From positions 1 to 52,322 of the IMG/VR virus record IMGVR_UViG_3300037277_000027: a stretch of DNA of 52,322 nt. One strand, 5' to 3'. The translations under genes were made by a program, and so were the position numbers. How positions within the stretch are numbered: position 1 is the first letter of the stretch; every line of letters begins with the position of its first letter. Of the stretch, positions 35,501 through 43,816 are shown piece after piece. The stretch comes from a virus. The notes beneath the pieces were generated by a model. It worked only from the letters and a program-made list of their open reading frames with translations. It made no database searches and was not told where the DNA came from.

Positions 35501-36570
35501 TAGCTTCTGTGAGAAATGGCACTAGTGTTTTAAATTTCTTTAATGGTATCCTTCTTGGGACTTATAACATAGGAACTAACTCACTATTTGACAGCACAGC
35601 AACATTTAAGATTGGTGGATTATCAGACGGTGCATTCGTAGCAGACTTTTTTGGCTACATGGACGACGTGCATATATCCAAAGGAATAGCTAGATACACT
35701 GCTGACTTTACGGTGCCGACATCTCCAGCAAGTGCTGATGCTTACACAGTTCTGCTACTTCATATGGATGGAACTAATGGAGGTACGACATTTACAGATG
35801 ATGCAGGTTCTTTAACTCCTAAGTTTGGGACAGGAATGTTAGTTCTCGATGGTAATGGGGACTATTTGACAATCCCAGACTCAGCTGACTTCTCATTCGG
35901 GAGTGCAGACTGGACTATTGAGGGTTGGTTTAATTTTGCCTCGTTCGCATCGTTTGCAGACCCTTCACTATTTGGTCAGTTTGTTGACTTAAACAATAGA
36001 TTTCATATAGGTTATCACTCAGGTTCTAGTCAGATATATGTCATAGCTTATTCTGGAGGAACCGCAATTTTAGATGGGACAGCGAGTGCAACGTTAGCGC
36101 TGAATGTTTGGTATCACATAGCTGTGCAGTCACGGTCTGGAGCTATCGAAGTTTATTTGAACGGAACTAAACTTACGAACTCTGGAGACATGACCAGTGG
36201 TACTTTGCTTGATGTTGCAGCTCCTGTGGAGATAGGTAGACTTAACTATTCGTCAAACTACGGATACGTTTATGGCAGGATGGATGATTTAAGAGTTTCG
36301 AAGGGTATCGCAAGATATACGTCGAATTTTACGGCTCCATTATCACAACTAACACCAGACGACTACACTGTTTTATTGCTTCATATGGACGGAACTAACG
36401 GATCAGTATTGTTCTCGGATGATTTAGGAACAGCAATCCCTCTTCTTTCAACAGATATACGTTACTCTGTAACACCACCACTTGGAACGGCTAAGGAATT
36501 GGCTGTATGGGTAGAACACGAAACAGACACAACAGCAGCAAGTTACACTGTTAACATAGTGGAAAACTAA
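32533..36570 (+). CDS. Adhesin/tail fibre with five LamG (concanavalin-like) domains
   Basis: 1345 residues. Five LamG-type domains start at about residues 166, 374, 685, 886 and 1097. Each has the opening DGxGDYxxxPD or QYLSTPHSTDL, a WTIEGW-like strand, a WYHxxxVR or WNHVAVVR strand and the closing YxDExxISKGIARxT with a following LLLHxDGTNGS linker. LamG domains bind sugars or peptides, so this is a good candidate for reversible host recognition. The N-terminal 165 residues carry an FDGTNDRSAGL unit shared with the gene at 39398, and the C-terminal ELAVWVEHE strand is also shared. The ribosome binding site is GAGGTG. Confidence 0.8.
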   Translation: MGDKNILYEHGIVGGGINSSTVRGYKKQIANLTSIADIYDRVPSGAQAVMYDLFDGTNDRSAGLIENYKGIAQSAYSSGTSTFTVDTVTGLAVGEEVTVQDDVNKEVKIVQSFAAGTTGINVGGAKTVTATGATVATSGTFSRTAKTMTAVGNAQIATAQSVIGSSSIFLDGSGDYVTAPDDNDWNLGTFDFTLSAYVKFAALPSTLTAMTIFSQYADTNNYWRTEIYNNAGTYQISFVARSGGTLLINNTQNITLTTNTWYHYEVCRTGTVLKYFLNGIQQGADVPFNFTLPDVASTLSIGRYNSVVGNEYYVNGYLDEMHISRGIARHTSTFTPSVVATIPDPYTVLLLHCEGTNGSTTFTDDNTTYTVPPKFGAGMATIGASAQYLSTPHSTDLSLTTGDWTIEGWLFGQASISKILVHKGSNGSAGTYSFILFIDSGNLLDFQLYDGVEKSVNIARASVLTTGWNHVAVVRSGNTVTMYVNGVSVGTPLTGVGTLSDNAAWPLSIGGASYASIYSINSYLDEFRISKGIARYTANFTPPSLPSTTDTYTKLLLHMDGTNGSTSFPDSSEQVGTGTTVTFTAATTNSYKNKAVVYRSLYNISNYKLKMGDWASLRAFGGKTVTAVGDAKIATTTPLRLATKTVTPVNVTTITSGAVRGAKTLTPHGNAQVSTSQFKLGTGSALLDGTGDYISTPDHTDFDFGSSDFTIRCFIYPVAKGSMIVTHGGAGYASANQIGWYFQIDVNSLTFAKIDTYNGSPVSSTFSYTVPLSQWTHLEVVRTGNTLKLFVDGTQQGGDKAFTGSIVDSTQILSIGSDMDGNGGFNGYIDELEISKGIARHTTNFTPPTTALTSDQYTVLLMHSDGTNGSTTFADDVTGGTIGPKFGTAMATFDGTGDYLSVPDSTDFAFTNGNFTMEGWVWLGSLPSTSVDMMVFTQKTAYNSNNQISVYISNLAGVMNMRTIFTYDGVTGISHNTPIPSINANTWYHIASVRNGTSVLNFFNGILLGTYNIGTNSLFDSTATFKIGGLSDGAFVADFFGYMDDVHISKGIARYTADFTVPTSPASADAYTVLLLHMDGTNGGTTFTDDAGSLTPKFGTGMLVLDGNGDYLTIPDSADFSFGSADWTIEGWFNFASFASFADPSLFGQFVDLNNRFHIGYHSGSSQIYVIAYSGGTAILDGTASATLALNVWYHIAVQSRSGAIEVYLNGTKLTNSGDMTSGTLLDVAAPVEIGRLNYSSNYGYVYGRMDDLRVSKGIARYTSNFTAPLSQLTPDDYTVLLLHMDGTNGSVLFSDDLGTAIPLLSTDIRYSVTPPLGTAKELAVWVEHETDTTAASYTVNIVEN

Positions 36571-36586
36571 TGGAGGTGAGGAACAA

Positions 36587-39346
36587 ATGGCTTTAAGAAA
36601 TGGCATACAAGTTTTAAGTGGAAATTACACATTGCAAACTACATTAGGAGATGGCGGACGCAAGATTGTCCGCCTAAGCAATGGTTGGTTTGTGACGGCT
36701 ATCTTGGGGACTTCAAGCATACTCTACTATGTTTCCAAGGATGACGGAGCTACATGGACTCAACTTTGCTATTCCACTGCATCTTCTTTGTCAGGATGGG
36801 CATTGGCGAGTTACGGCACAACTGTTTATTGTATAATTAGTGTTGCTGCAGCAACAACTATCACTTTGAGAAAGTTTGATGCATCGACAGTATCCAATAT
36901 CGATCAGACAGCAGCGTCAACAATAGACACTGCCCAAACAGCATTTGGAAATGGATGTTCGATCGTGTCAGATTCAACAGGGATATTACATGCTTGTTGG
37001 ACAAGCAAAAATTCCAATTACCCAAACTCTTTCAACTTAAGATATTCTAAGAGCACAGATGGGGGTATTACCTGGGCAACACCTACGCAATTATATACAC
37101 TGAATACTGCTGGACAAAATGACACTAATCCATCAATAGCAGTAAGATCTAATGGCTATCCTTTTATTGCTTTTGAATATGTCATAGGTTCAACTTACTT
37201 TATAGCTGAAGAACGTTGGAATGGAACAACGTGGAACAGCAGTCCTGATGTAACCCCTTCAGGATTAGCTTATGCTCAAAGCAATGCTTGCACATGTATA
37301 ACGTCTGATGATGTTATACATGTGGTGTGGCAAGGTAAAGATGCTACTGACTCCAGTGTTTATAATATAAGATATTCAAAATCTACCGACCTAGGAGTCT
37401 CTTGGTCAACACCATTAAAACTTACTAGTGGCAATACGTATGACCAAACAGCACCAACTATCACTCGTGATAAAAATAATGTTCTTTATGTTACATGGAG
37501 TGGTAATGATTCATCCACAAAGGGTCAGATAAAGAAAATGGCATATGTCAATGGATCTTGGAGTGGAATAACAACATTTACTAACAATGCGACATATAAG
37601 ACTTATCAAGTTTCAAGTTGCATGAACTATACAGATTTTACAGATCCTATCTGCGTCTACATTGAAGATGGAGTATCAGTTAAATTTAGAGGTGGTTTCG
37701 TTGGTGCTGATGCGAGTGTTACGGCAGATACTTACATTGCAAACACTGCGTACGACACTAGCGATAATGGTCAAAGGAAGCTTGTAAAGCTCTCTAATGG
37801 TTGGCTAATTGCTATGGTTGTTGAATTGAACACAAGAATAAGATTCTACAAATCAACTGACAACGGTGTTACTTGGACATATCTATGTTTTAGAACAATA
37901 ACAACTTCAACATATTTTACATCCATAACATCTTACAATAACACTGTATATTATGCATTGACCACATCGACATCTAGTGGTGCATATATGGGTAAGTTTG
38001 ATGCAACTATAGTGTCCAATGCAGATCAAACATCAACAGAAGTGACAATGGACACCTCTCAAACTGCATTGAATGATATTTGTATAATTTCTGATGCAGT
38101 GGGAACATTATATTCTGCATGGACGAGTACTAATGCAACATATCCTAACTCTTGGAATATTAGATACTCAAAAAGTACTAATGGAGGAGCTTCGTGGGCT
38201 GCCCCAACACAAATTACAACGCTCAACACTAATAACTTTAACTACGCTTCATGTCACATGGTTCTTACTTCAGCGAACAATCCAGTCATAGTATCGTCGA
38301 CCAGAGAAGGCGCTTCAGCTTATTATGTGAGATCGTTCACTTACACAGGGTCTGTTTGGAACGCTGTTGTTACTGTAGAGTCAGCAGGTATTTACCCTCG
38401 CGGAAGAAATTCTGTAGTTACAGATACTAGTGGCATTATACACGCTGTATTCTTTGGTGCTGACTCTACAGATTCTGCAAAGAACAATGTAAGGTATAGT
38501 AAATCTACAGACAATGGAGCTACATGGTCTTCAGCATTAAAACTCACATCTGGTAATGCTTATGACCAAAATGTTCCATCTATATGCTATAACTCAGCAG
38601 GAGATCTTGCTGTAGTGTTCTCTGGAGGAGCTTCTGGATTTGCCGCAAGAAATATAAAGGTAATCAAATATTCTGGGGGGAGTTGGGGTTCTGCAGCTCA
38701 AGTAACAAATGAATGCGGGGCTTCAAACTTAACAGATCCTTCAACGATATCTTACTTTGGAAGTTTAACCGACCCAGCATTTATTTATGCTGACACTAGT
38801 GTAGGGGCCGTGAAGTATTTCAATTCTTATCTAGCAGTAACTGCGACAGTTACTATGAATAGCTTGAATTATGCAGCATTAGCTTGGACTATTTCTAATC
38901 CTGTTGGAGGAGCAATAACAGCTTGTAGACTTAAAATAAATGGAACATTGAAACAAACTTACACAACTGGACTTACAAGTCCTCTATCGTATACAATAAA
39001 TATAAGTGATCTGAATGTAGGCTCGAACACTATAACTATAGAGGCTGATGTTGTCAGTGTATTAGCTACAACAAAGAGTTTAACAGCTTCAAAAGTAGCG
39101 AATTCGTGGAGCGTAGATGAAACAACATTCAGTGTCAATGGATATCTTAGCATTGTCGGAGCTTCATCTAATGAGAGCTATATAGCTGCAACCAAAACAA
39201 ACTCAGGACTTACAGCCAATACAGGAGAAAATCAGCTCATTGCAGTTCCTGGGACTGGTGCTAAAATCACTGAAAAATTAACGCTAACAAGAAGTTCATC
39301 GAGTATAGACAAAGGCTTAACAAAAATAACAGGTGCTCTGGGTTAA
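36587..39346 (+). CDS. Fibre with Asp-box (sialidase-like) beta-propeller repeats
   Basis: 919 residues. Six Asp-box motifs (S-x-D-x-G-x-T-W) occur near residues 47, 151, 262, 418, 525 and 636, for instance SKDDGATW and KSTDNGATW. Residues 1-375 and 376-740 are two copies of the same unit (each begins with a KLSNGW segment and a TWTxLC strand). The C-terminal 180 residues are an Ig-like domain and the LTRSSSSIDKGL end that recurs in the next gene. The architecture indicates six-bladed propellers used for sugar binding; I see no clear sialidase active site, so an enzyme function is not claimed. Confidence 0.75.
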   Translation: MALRNGIQVLSGNYTLQTTLGDGGRKIVRLSNGWFVTAILGTSSILYYVSKDDGATWTQLCYSTASSLSGWALASYGTTVYCIISVAAATTITLRKFDASTVSNIDQTAASTIDTAQTAFGNGCSIVSDSTGILHACWTSKNSNYPNSFNLRYSKSTDGGITWATPTQLYTLNTAGQNDTNPSIAVRSNGYPFIAFEYVIGSTYFIAEERWNGTTWNSSPDVTPSGLAYAQSNACTCITSDDVIHVVWQGKDATDSSVYNIRYSKSTDLGVSWSTPLKLTSGNTYDQTAPTITRDKNNVLYVTWSGNDSSTKGQIKKMAYVNGSWSGITTFTNNATYKTYQVSSCMNYTDFTDPICVYIEDGVSVKFRGGFVGADASVTADTYIANTAYDTSDNGQRKLVKLSNGWLIAMVVELNTRIRFYKSTDNGVTWTYLCFRTITTSTYFTSITSYNNTVYYALTTSTSSGAYMGKFDATIVSNADQTSTEVTMDTSQTALNDICIISDAVGTLYSAWTSTNATYPNSWNIRYSKSTNGGASWAAPTQITTLNTNNFNYASCHMVLTSANNPVIVSSTREGASAYYVRSFTYTGSVWNAVVTVESAGIYPRGRNSVVTDTSGIIHAVFFGADSTDSAKNNVRYSKSTDNGATWSSALKLTSGNAYDQNVPSICYNSAGDLAVVFSGGASGFAARNIKVIKYSGGSWGSAAQVTNECGASNLTDPSTISYFGSLTDPAFIYADTSVGAVKYFNSYLAVTATVTMNSLNYAALAWTISNPVGGAITACRLKINGTLKQTYTTGLTSPLSYTINISDLNVGSNTITIEADVVSVLATTKSLTASKVANSWSVDETTFSVNGYLSIVGASSNESYIAATKTNSGLTANTGENQLIAVPGTGAKITEKLTLTRSSSSIDKGLTKITGALG

Positions 39347-39348
39347 AC

Positions 39349-39370
39349 GGAAGAGGCTAAACCCTCTTCC
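39349..39370 (+). terminator. Hairpin between two fibre genes
   Basis: GGAAGAGG (39349-39356) and CCTCTTCC (39363-39370) pair around a 6-base loop right after the stop. No T run follows (TAAAATTAAAAA), so it may only attenuate. Confidence 0.5.
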
Positions 39371-39397
39371 TAAAATTAAAAAGGAGGCGATCCTTGA

Positions 39398-42022
39398 ATG
39401 CCAAAGATTACTATGCAAGAGTTAGACCCTAGCGTTTCTTCACAAATAGCTGCCATAGGTCAATCGAGTGCTATGATTCTTGAGATGAATAGAGAGCTCG
39501 CAAACGTCCAAGCCATCTTAGATGTAGATAATCGTTGTTTGCCTAATACAGGTAAGTTCTACGATTTGATGGATGGTACGAATAATTATAGTAATGGGTT
39601 GCTTGATACATCAGCGACAACTTTAAGTTCAGCGCCAAGTGTCGGAGCATCTTCATTAAGCGTTGTAACGTCTTCTGTATTCACGGTAGGCGAAAAAGTC
39701 ACTGTATACGACGATGCTGGGCAGGAGGATGTGACAATTCAGACGGTTACTCCTGAAACTATTATAAATCAGGGAGCAACAAAAACCTTGACTCCGATAG
39801 GTAGTGCAGTGATATCTACAGCTCAGTCAAAAATAGGAACAGCGAGTGGACTTTTTAATGGTACTTCGAGTTCAGTGTATACTCCAAAATCCACAGATTT
39901 TGATTTTGGCACGGGAGACTTTACTATAGAAATGTATCTTTACTGCACTAGTTTGACAATACAAGGTGGTTACTCTAGAAGAATCGTCGAATATGTCGCG
40001 AGCCCATCTACTGGTGCTGTCAGTGGCGAATATCATCTTTATATTGATCAAGCGACAGGCAAGTTGGCTTTCGAATCAAACACAACTGTAGTTTTGGATA
40101 CAACTGCCTTCCCAACTAATGCCTGGACACACATCGCTATAGTGAGAAGCGGGACTACTACAAAAATGTATGTTGGAGGAACAGTAAAGGCAACAGCTAC
40201 TGATACTTATAATTATTCTAGCTCCACAGCATATATGTATCTAGGATCAGCAAATAATATAGGAGGCTTCTATAGTGGATATATTGATGAGTTAAGGATT
40301 TCTAAGGGAATTGCAAGATATACCTCAAACTTTACCCCACCCACAGTAGCATTGGTTACAGATGCATTTACGAAGCTACTTCTTCATTTTGAAGGAGCTA
40401 ATAATTCAACAGTGTTTGTAGATTCTGAAGAATTTGTTGTCTCTGGGGTAATGACATTGGTTTCACCAACAGTTAATGCTTACAAAGTTACGGGGAAGGT
40501 AGCTAGAAGTAATGTTATTATCTCTGGAGGAAAGATGAAATGCGGAAACATTACATCTGTAGGCCCTCAAGATAAAAGCGCTGGAGTTATCGTGTCAACA
40601 GGAACCCCAGTAATATCGTCTAATGCACAAAGATATTTGGTTAGGGATATTTATGGGTATCTCTATACTGTTATGGAAAAGACAGTAAGTACTTTTACCC
40701 AGATTTTTTGTTTGAAATCTACTGATAATGGAGCAACGTGGACAGATTTAGGTTTTCCACAAGTAGCATCTTACAATCAACACAATCCATCTATTGCTAC
40801 TGACTCACTAGGTAATGTTTATGTTGTATGGAATGGAATGGATTCTGTAGATACTGCTTTCTATAATATAAAATATGCAAAATATTCATCAGGAGCATGG
40901 AGTGCAATAACGAAGTTAACTAGTGGTAGCACTCTAGGACAACAACAGACTCCAGCTATAATGGCAGATTCTTTAAACAACATACATGTAACATGGACTG
41001 GTGGGGACACTATAGATCCAGGTAAATTTAATGTCAGATACATCAAATATAACGGAACTTCATGGGGAACTCCAGTGAAGATTACTAGTGGTAACTCTTA
41101 TGACCAAATCAATCCGTCTATCGCTATTGACACAACAAATAATATACACATTGTTTGGTCAGGAATGGATGCCACAGAAGCAACTTATTCTAATATAAGA
41201 TACAGTAAAAGTGCAGACAATGGGGCGACATTCTCAGCTCAGGCTAAGATTACAACTGGTATTGCTGGACAGAGTCTTACGCCTTGTATTATCGCAGACT
41301 CAACCAACGCTCTCCATGTTGCATTCTCTGGATGGGATGGTACAGATGTTGCTTACAACATCAAGTACATTAAATACAGTGGTTCTTGGGGCGCAATAAC
41401 AAAGCTCACATCAGGTGCGACGTATGCGCAGAGTGCGCCATCTATCACTGTTGACAGTAGTAACAACGTATACATTGTGTGGTACGGTACTCATGGCGCA
41501 AGTACCAGCATAAACCAAATAAGGAAAATAGTTTATGCAGGATCTTGGGGTTCAGTTATAAATGTAACTAGTGCTGCTTCGGATCAGACATTACCATCAA
41601 CGTGTGCTAACTATCAAGTCTTTACAGACCCTCTTTTAGTCTGGAAAGATAATGTCAATTCTAGCATAGATTTTAGAGGTATTTTTACAGGGAATATACT
41701 GTCTCCCCTTCTTGTCTCTAAAGCACGATATAACATAACCTCTCGCTCAGGCATTGCTACAGAACTTGCAGCGTGGGTGACGCACGAAAAAGACGCGGGA
41801 TTCAATACCTCAGCTAATGTTTCTATCGTAGATACTTTAGCCAACGAGAGTTTTGCATCAGCAACGAAAACAACATATAATATAGATAGTTCTTCTGAAG
41901 AAGATGCTTACTATGCAAGTGTTGGTACTGCACAAGAACGAATCACTTTTGAGCTTGTCTTAACAAGAAGTTCTGGAGCAATCGACAAAGGTGTTCTAAA
42001 AGTTCTTGGAGCTGTAGATTAA
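39398..42022 (+). CDS. Fibre joining a LamG domain to Asp-box repeats
   Basis: 874 residues. An N-terminal helix (LDPSVSSQIAAIGQ) and a FYDLMDGTNNYSNGL unit match the LamG gene at 32533. One LamG domain occupies about residues 143-325 (STDFDFGTGDFTIEMYLY, GYIDELRISKGIARYT). Residues 400-780 are Asp-box propeller repeats (KSTDNGATW near 438, KSADNGATF near 601). The C-terminal end (LTRSSGAIDKGVLKV) matches the gene at 36587. It therefore reads as a recombinant of its two neighbours. Likely a receptor-binding fibre. Confidence 0.75.
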   Translation: MPKITMQELDPSVSSQIAAIGQSSAMILEMNRELANVQAILDVDNRCLPNTGKFYDLMDGTNNYSNGLLDTSATTLSSAPSVGASSLSVVTSSVFTVGEKVTVYDDAGQEDVTIQTVTPETIINQGATKTLTPIGSAVISTAQSKIGTASGLFNGTSSSVYTPKSTDFDFGTGDFTIEMYLYCTSLTIQGGYSRRIVEYVASPSTGAVSGEYHLYIDQATGKLAFESNTTVVLDTTAFPTNAWTHIAIVRSGTTTKMYVGGTVKATATDTYNYSSSTAYMYLGSANNIGGFYSGYIDELRISKGIARYTSNFTPPTVALVTDAFTKLLLHFEGANNSTVFVDSEEFVVSGVMTLVSPTVNAYKVTGKVARSNVIISGGKMKCGNITSVGPQDKSAGVIVSTGTPVISSNAQRYLVRDIYGYLYTVMEKTVSTFTQIFCLKSTDNGATWTDLGFPQVASYNQHNPSIATDSLGNVYVVWNGMDSVDTAFYNIKYAKYSSGAWSAITKLTSGSTLGQQQTPAIMADSLNNIHVTWTGGDTIDPGKFNVRYIKYNGTSWGTPVKITSGNSYDQINPSIAIDTTNNIHIVWSGMDATEATYSNIRYSKSADNGATFSAQAKITTGIAGQSLTPCIIADSTNALHVAFSGWDGTDVAYNIKYIKYSGSWGAITKLTSGATYAQSAPSITVDSSNNVYIVWYGTHGASTSINQIRKIVYAGSWGSVINVTSAASDQTLPSTCANYQVFTDPLLVWKDNVNSSIDFRGIFTGNILSPLLVSKARYNITSRSGIATELAAWVTHEKDAGFNTSANVSIVDTLANESFASATKTTYNIDSSSEEDAYYASVGTAQERITFELVLTRSSGAIDKGVLKVLGAVD

Positions 42023-42030
42023 TAAAATGT

Positions 42031-42050
42031 GGGGTGGCAACACCCCTTTT
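42031..42050 (+). terminator. Terminator after the third large fibre gene
   Basis: GGGGTG and CACCCC pair around GCAA and are followed by TTTTGTT, a compact rho-independent terminator. Confidence 0.75.
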
Positions 42051-42067
42051 GTTAAGGAGGATAAGGT

Positions 42068-42247
42068 ATGAAAATCAGAAATGAAGAAGGCATTATGACT
42101 CCTACAGAAAATCAAATTGCTAAGGATCAGGCTCTCCAACAACTCAAGCAAGATGTTCCTTCTAAAGATACAATCGCATCTTTAAGAGCCGACATGGAAG
42201 CTATGAAAATCTTCTTAGGAATAAAAGGAGGCGGTACAAATGGCTAA
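42068..42247 (+). CDS. Small fibre-region protein (59 residues)
   Basis: ATG 42068 follows AAGGAGG (GGAGGATAAGGT), and the 59-residue product is helical and charged (LQQLKQDVPSKDTIASL, then MKIFLG). The stop overlaps the next start by eight bases, and the end of the gene carries the next ribosome binding site (GGAGGCGG), so expression is coupled. No family recognised. The helix could be a coiled-coil trimeriser for a neighbouring fibre. Confidence 0.65.
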   Translation: MKIRNEEGIMTPTENQIAKDQALQQLKQDVPSKDTIASLRADMEAMKIFLGIKGGGTNG

Positions 42248-42431
42248 GGAAATACTCAATCAGCATTTAGACGATACGAACCGTCATATCCCTACTGGGG
42301 TAGGTTCAACTGGTCAGGTTTTAGCAAAAGCAGTGTCAGGATATACTTTTGTTGATTTGCCGACTACATCGCAGACAGTAGCTACAGGAGCAACAGTTTA
42401 TGCTTATAATAATATAGGAGGTGCGTTCTAA
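42240..42431 (+). CDS. Small fibre-tip-like protein
   Basis: 63 residues. GVGSTGQVLAKAVSGYTF matches the GSTGQVL-K-SGxxx pattern common in phage fibre ends and chaperone-like segments. Its stop overlaps the next start (TAATG). Probably a short fibre subunit or a fragment of one. Confidence 0.6.
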   Translation: MAKEILNQHLDDTNRHIPTGVGSTGQVLAKAVSGYTFVDLPTTSQTVATGATVYAYNNIGGAF

Positions 42432-42868
42432 TGCCAGCTAATACTATTCCAATTTTTCCAGTTACACCTAAAGTTTCATGGGGCACAGTAACTACAGCAA
42501 ACACATCAAAAGATGGTACAGGAACAGTAGTTACAGTTTTCACAGCAGGGGCTAATGGTTCTAGAATTGACCAGATTAAAGTTCGTTCATTAGGAACAAA
42601 CGTTGCAACAGCGCTAAGATTTTTTATTAATAATGGAACAACAAATACAACAGCAACTAACAACTCATTAGCTCACGAAGTAACTGCACCTGCTACAACT
42701 TTGAATGAAGCTGCGGCTCTTGCAGATCTTGATGTAACTATTACTAAGAATAGCACAGAAACAGCATGTCCTATTCCTTATTTGCCAGCAGGATATAAAC
42801 TTAACGTTACTGTAGGTACTACGGTCGCTGCTGGACTTCAGATAACTGTTTCAGGTGGGGACTACTAA
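42431..42868 (+). CDS. Small beta-rich virion protein
   Basis: 145 residues, Thr/Ala-rich with alternating beta pattern (GTVVTVFTAGANGSRIDQI, ALRFFINNG, YKLNVTVGTTVAAGLQITV). This type of protein is often found near fibre genes and resembles a jelly-roll or Ig-like knob. Coupled to the upstream gene by a one-base overlap with AGGAGGTG as ribosome binding site. Confidence 0.55.
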   Translation: MPANTIPIFPVTPKVSWGTVTTANTSKDGTGTVVTVFTAGANGSRIDQIKVRSLGTNVATALRFFINNGTTNTTATNNSLAHEVTAPATTLNEAAALADLDVTITKNSTETACPIPYLPAGYKLNVTVGTTVAAGLQITVSGGDY

Positions 42869-42889
42869 TAACAAGGAGTTGATAAAGGC

Positions 42890-43816
42890 ATGGCTAGTTT
42901 CGATGTAGGATTTAAAAAAATGAATAATTCTGCCTCAGCCTTCAATTCTTTTAATGTAAAAAAGAAGAAATCTGGCTCAAATAATGCTACTTGGATATTT
43001 ACTACTCCTGGATCTGCATCATTTACTGCACCCACAACTGGCTCTTATAGAGTCGTTGTTGTTGCGGGTGGTGGCGGCGGTGGTGGCGGTAATAATTTTT
43101 CTGGTGGTGGCGGTGGTGGCAGAGGTGACATAAAGAGACAAATAGTATCTTTAAACGCCAATACTGTTTACGCTATAACTGTAGGTGCTGGCGGTGCTGG
43201 CGGAACAGGAAATAGTGGTTCTGGTGGTACTTCGGGATCTTCGGGTGGAGTCTCATCTTTTTCAACACTTATTACTTGTAATGGTGGTGGTGGTGGAGGA
43301 AAAGGCAATCCGTCTAATCCAAATGGTGGCTCTGGTGGTGGAGGTGGAGGTGGAGCCTTCTCAGGCTCTACATATGTTGGTGCTAGTGGAGCTGCTAATG
43401 GTTATGGTGCTGGGGGTGTGGGAAGTTTAGTGGGCGGATTAGGCACTACTGGATCTGCTGGAGTTAATACTACATCGTTCATGGGCATTAACACTGTAGG
43501 TTATGGATCGGGAGTCGGTGGCACCACAACAGGTAGTGGAGGCGCTGGAGGCGGAGGCTATGGTGGTGTTGGTCAAAATGCAGATAATGCTACTTATGGA
43601 GGTGGCGGCGGCGGTGTAGGTGGTGGTGGCGGTGGTTACGGAGATATATCTGGACTAAAGCCTGCGTCACCAATAAACTGCGGATCTGGTTATGGAGCTG
43701 GAGGATCAGGCATGGGAGGAACGTCAACACCTGTCGATGGCTCAGTTATTTTGGCTGGTGTGTCTGGGATTGTTATAATATATCTCAATATCACTGATGG
43801 AGGTACTTTTCCATGA
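42890..43816 (+). CDS. Glycine-rich tail fibre/adhesin, copy 1
   Basis: 308 residues. After a basic N-terminus (NVKKKKSGS) comes the signature WIFTTPGSASFTAPTTGSYRVVVVAGG, typical of glycine-rich phage adhesin domains. Then about 200 residues of polyglycine with periodic Gly6-8 runs, and a closing hydrophobic strand SGIVIIYLNITDGGTFP. Such glycine-rich domains can form polyglycine-II sandwiches at fibre tips that bind receptors. The neighbour at 43813 is a paralogue, and the two overlap by four bases (ATGA). Confidence 0.7.
   Translation: MASFDVGFKKMNNSASAFNSFNVKKKKSGSNNATWIFTTPGSASFTAPTTGSYRVVVVAGGGGGGGGNNFSGGGGGGRGDIKRQIVSLNANTVYAITVGAGGAGGTGNSGSGGTSGSSGGVSSFSTLITCNGGGGGGKGNPSNPNGGSGGGGGGGAFSGSTYVGASGAANGYGAGGVGSLVGGLGTTGSAGVNTTSFMGINTVGYGSGVGGTTTGSGGAGGGGYGGVGQNADNATYGGGGGGVGGGGGGYGDISGLKPASPINCGSGYGAGGSGMGGTSTPVDGSVILAGVSGIVIIYLNITDGGTFP

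Noticed and set aside
36587-39346. Calling the Asp-box fibre an active sialidase
   Set aside because: Asp-boxes are present but I cannot identify the arginine triad, tyrosine and acid of the active site.
43185-43430. Leu/Val-rich open frame inside the glycine-rich gene
   Set aside because: Shadow of GGT/GGC repeats in another frame; no start signals.
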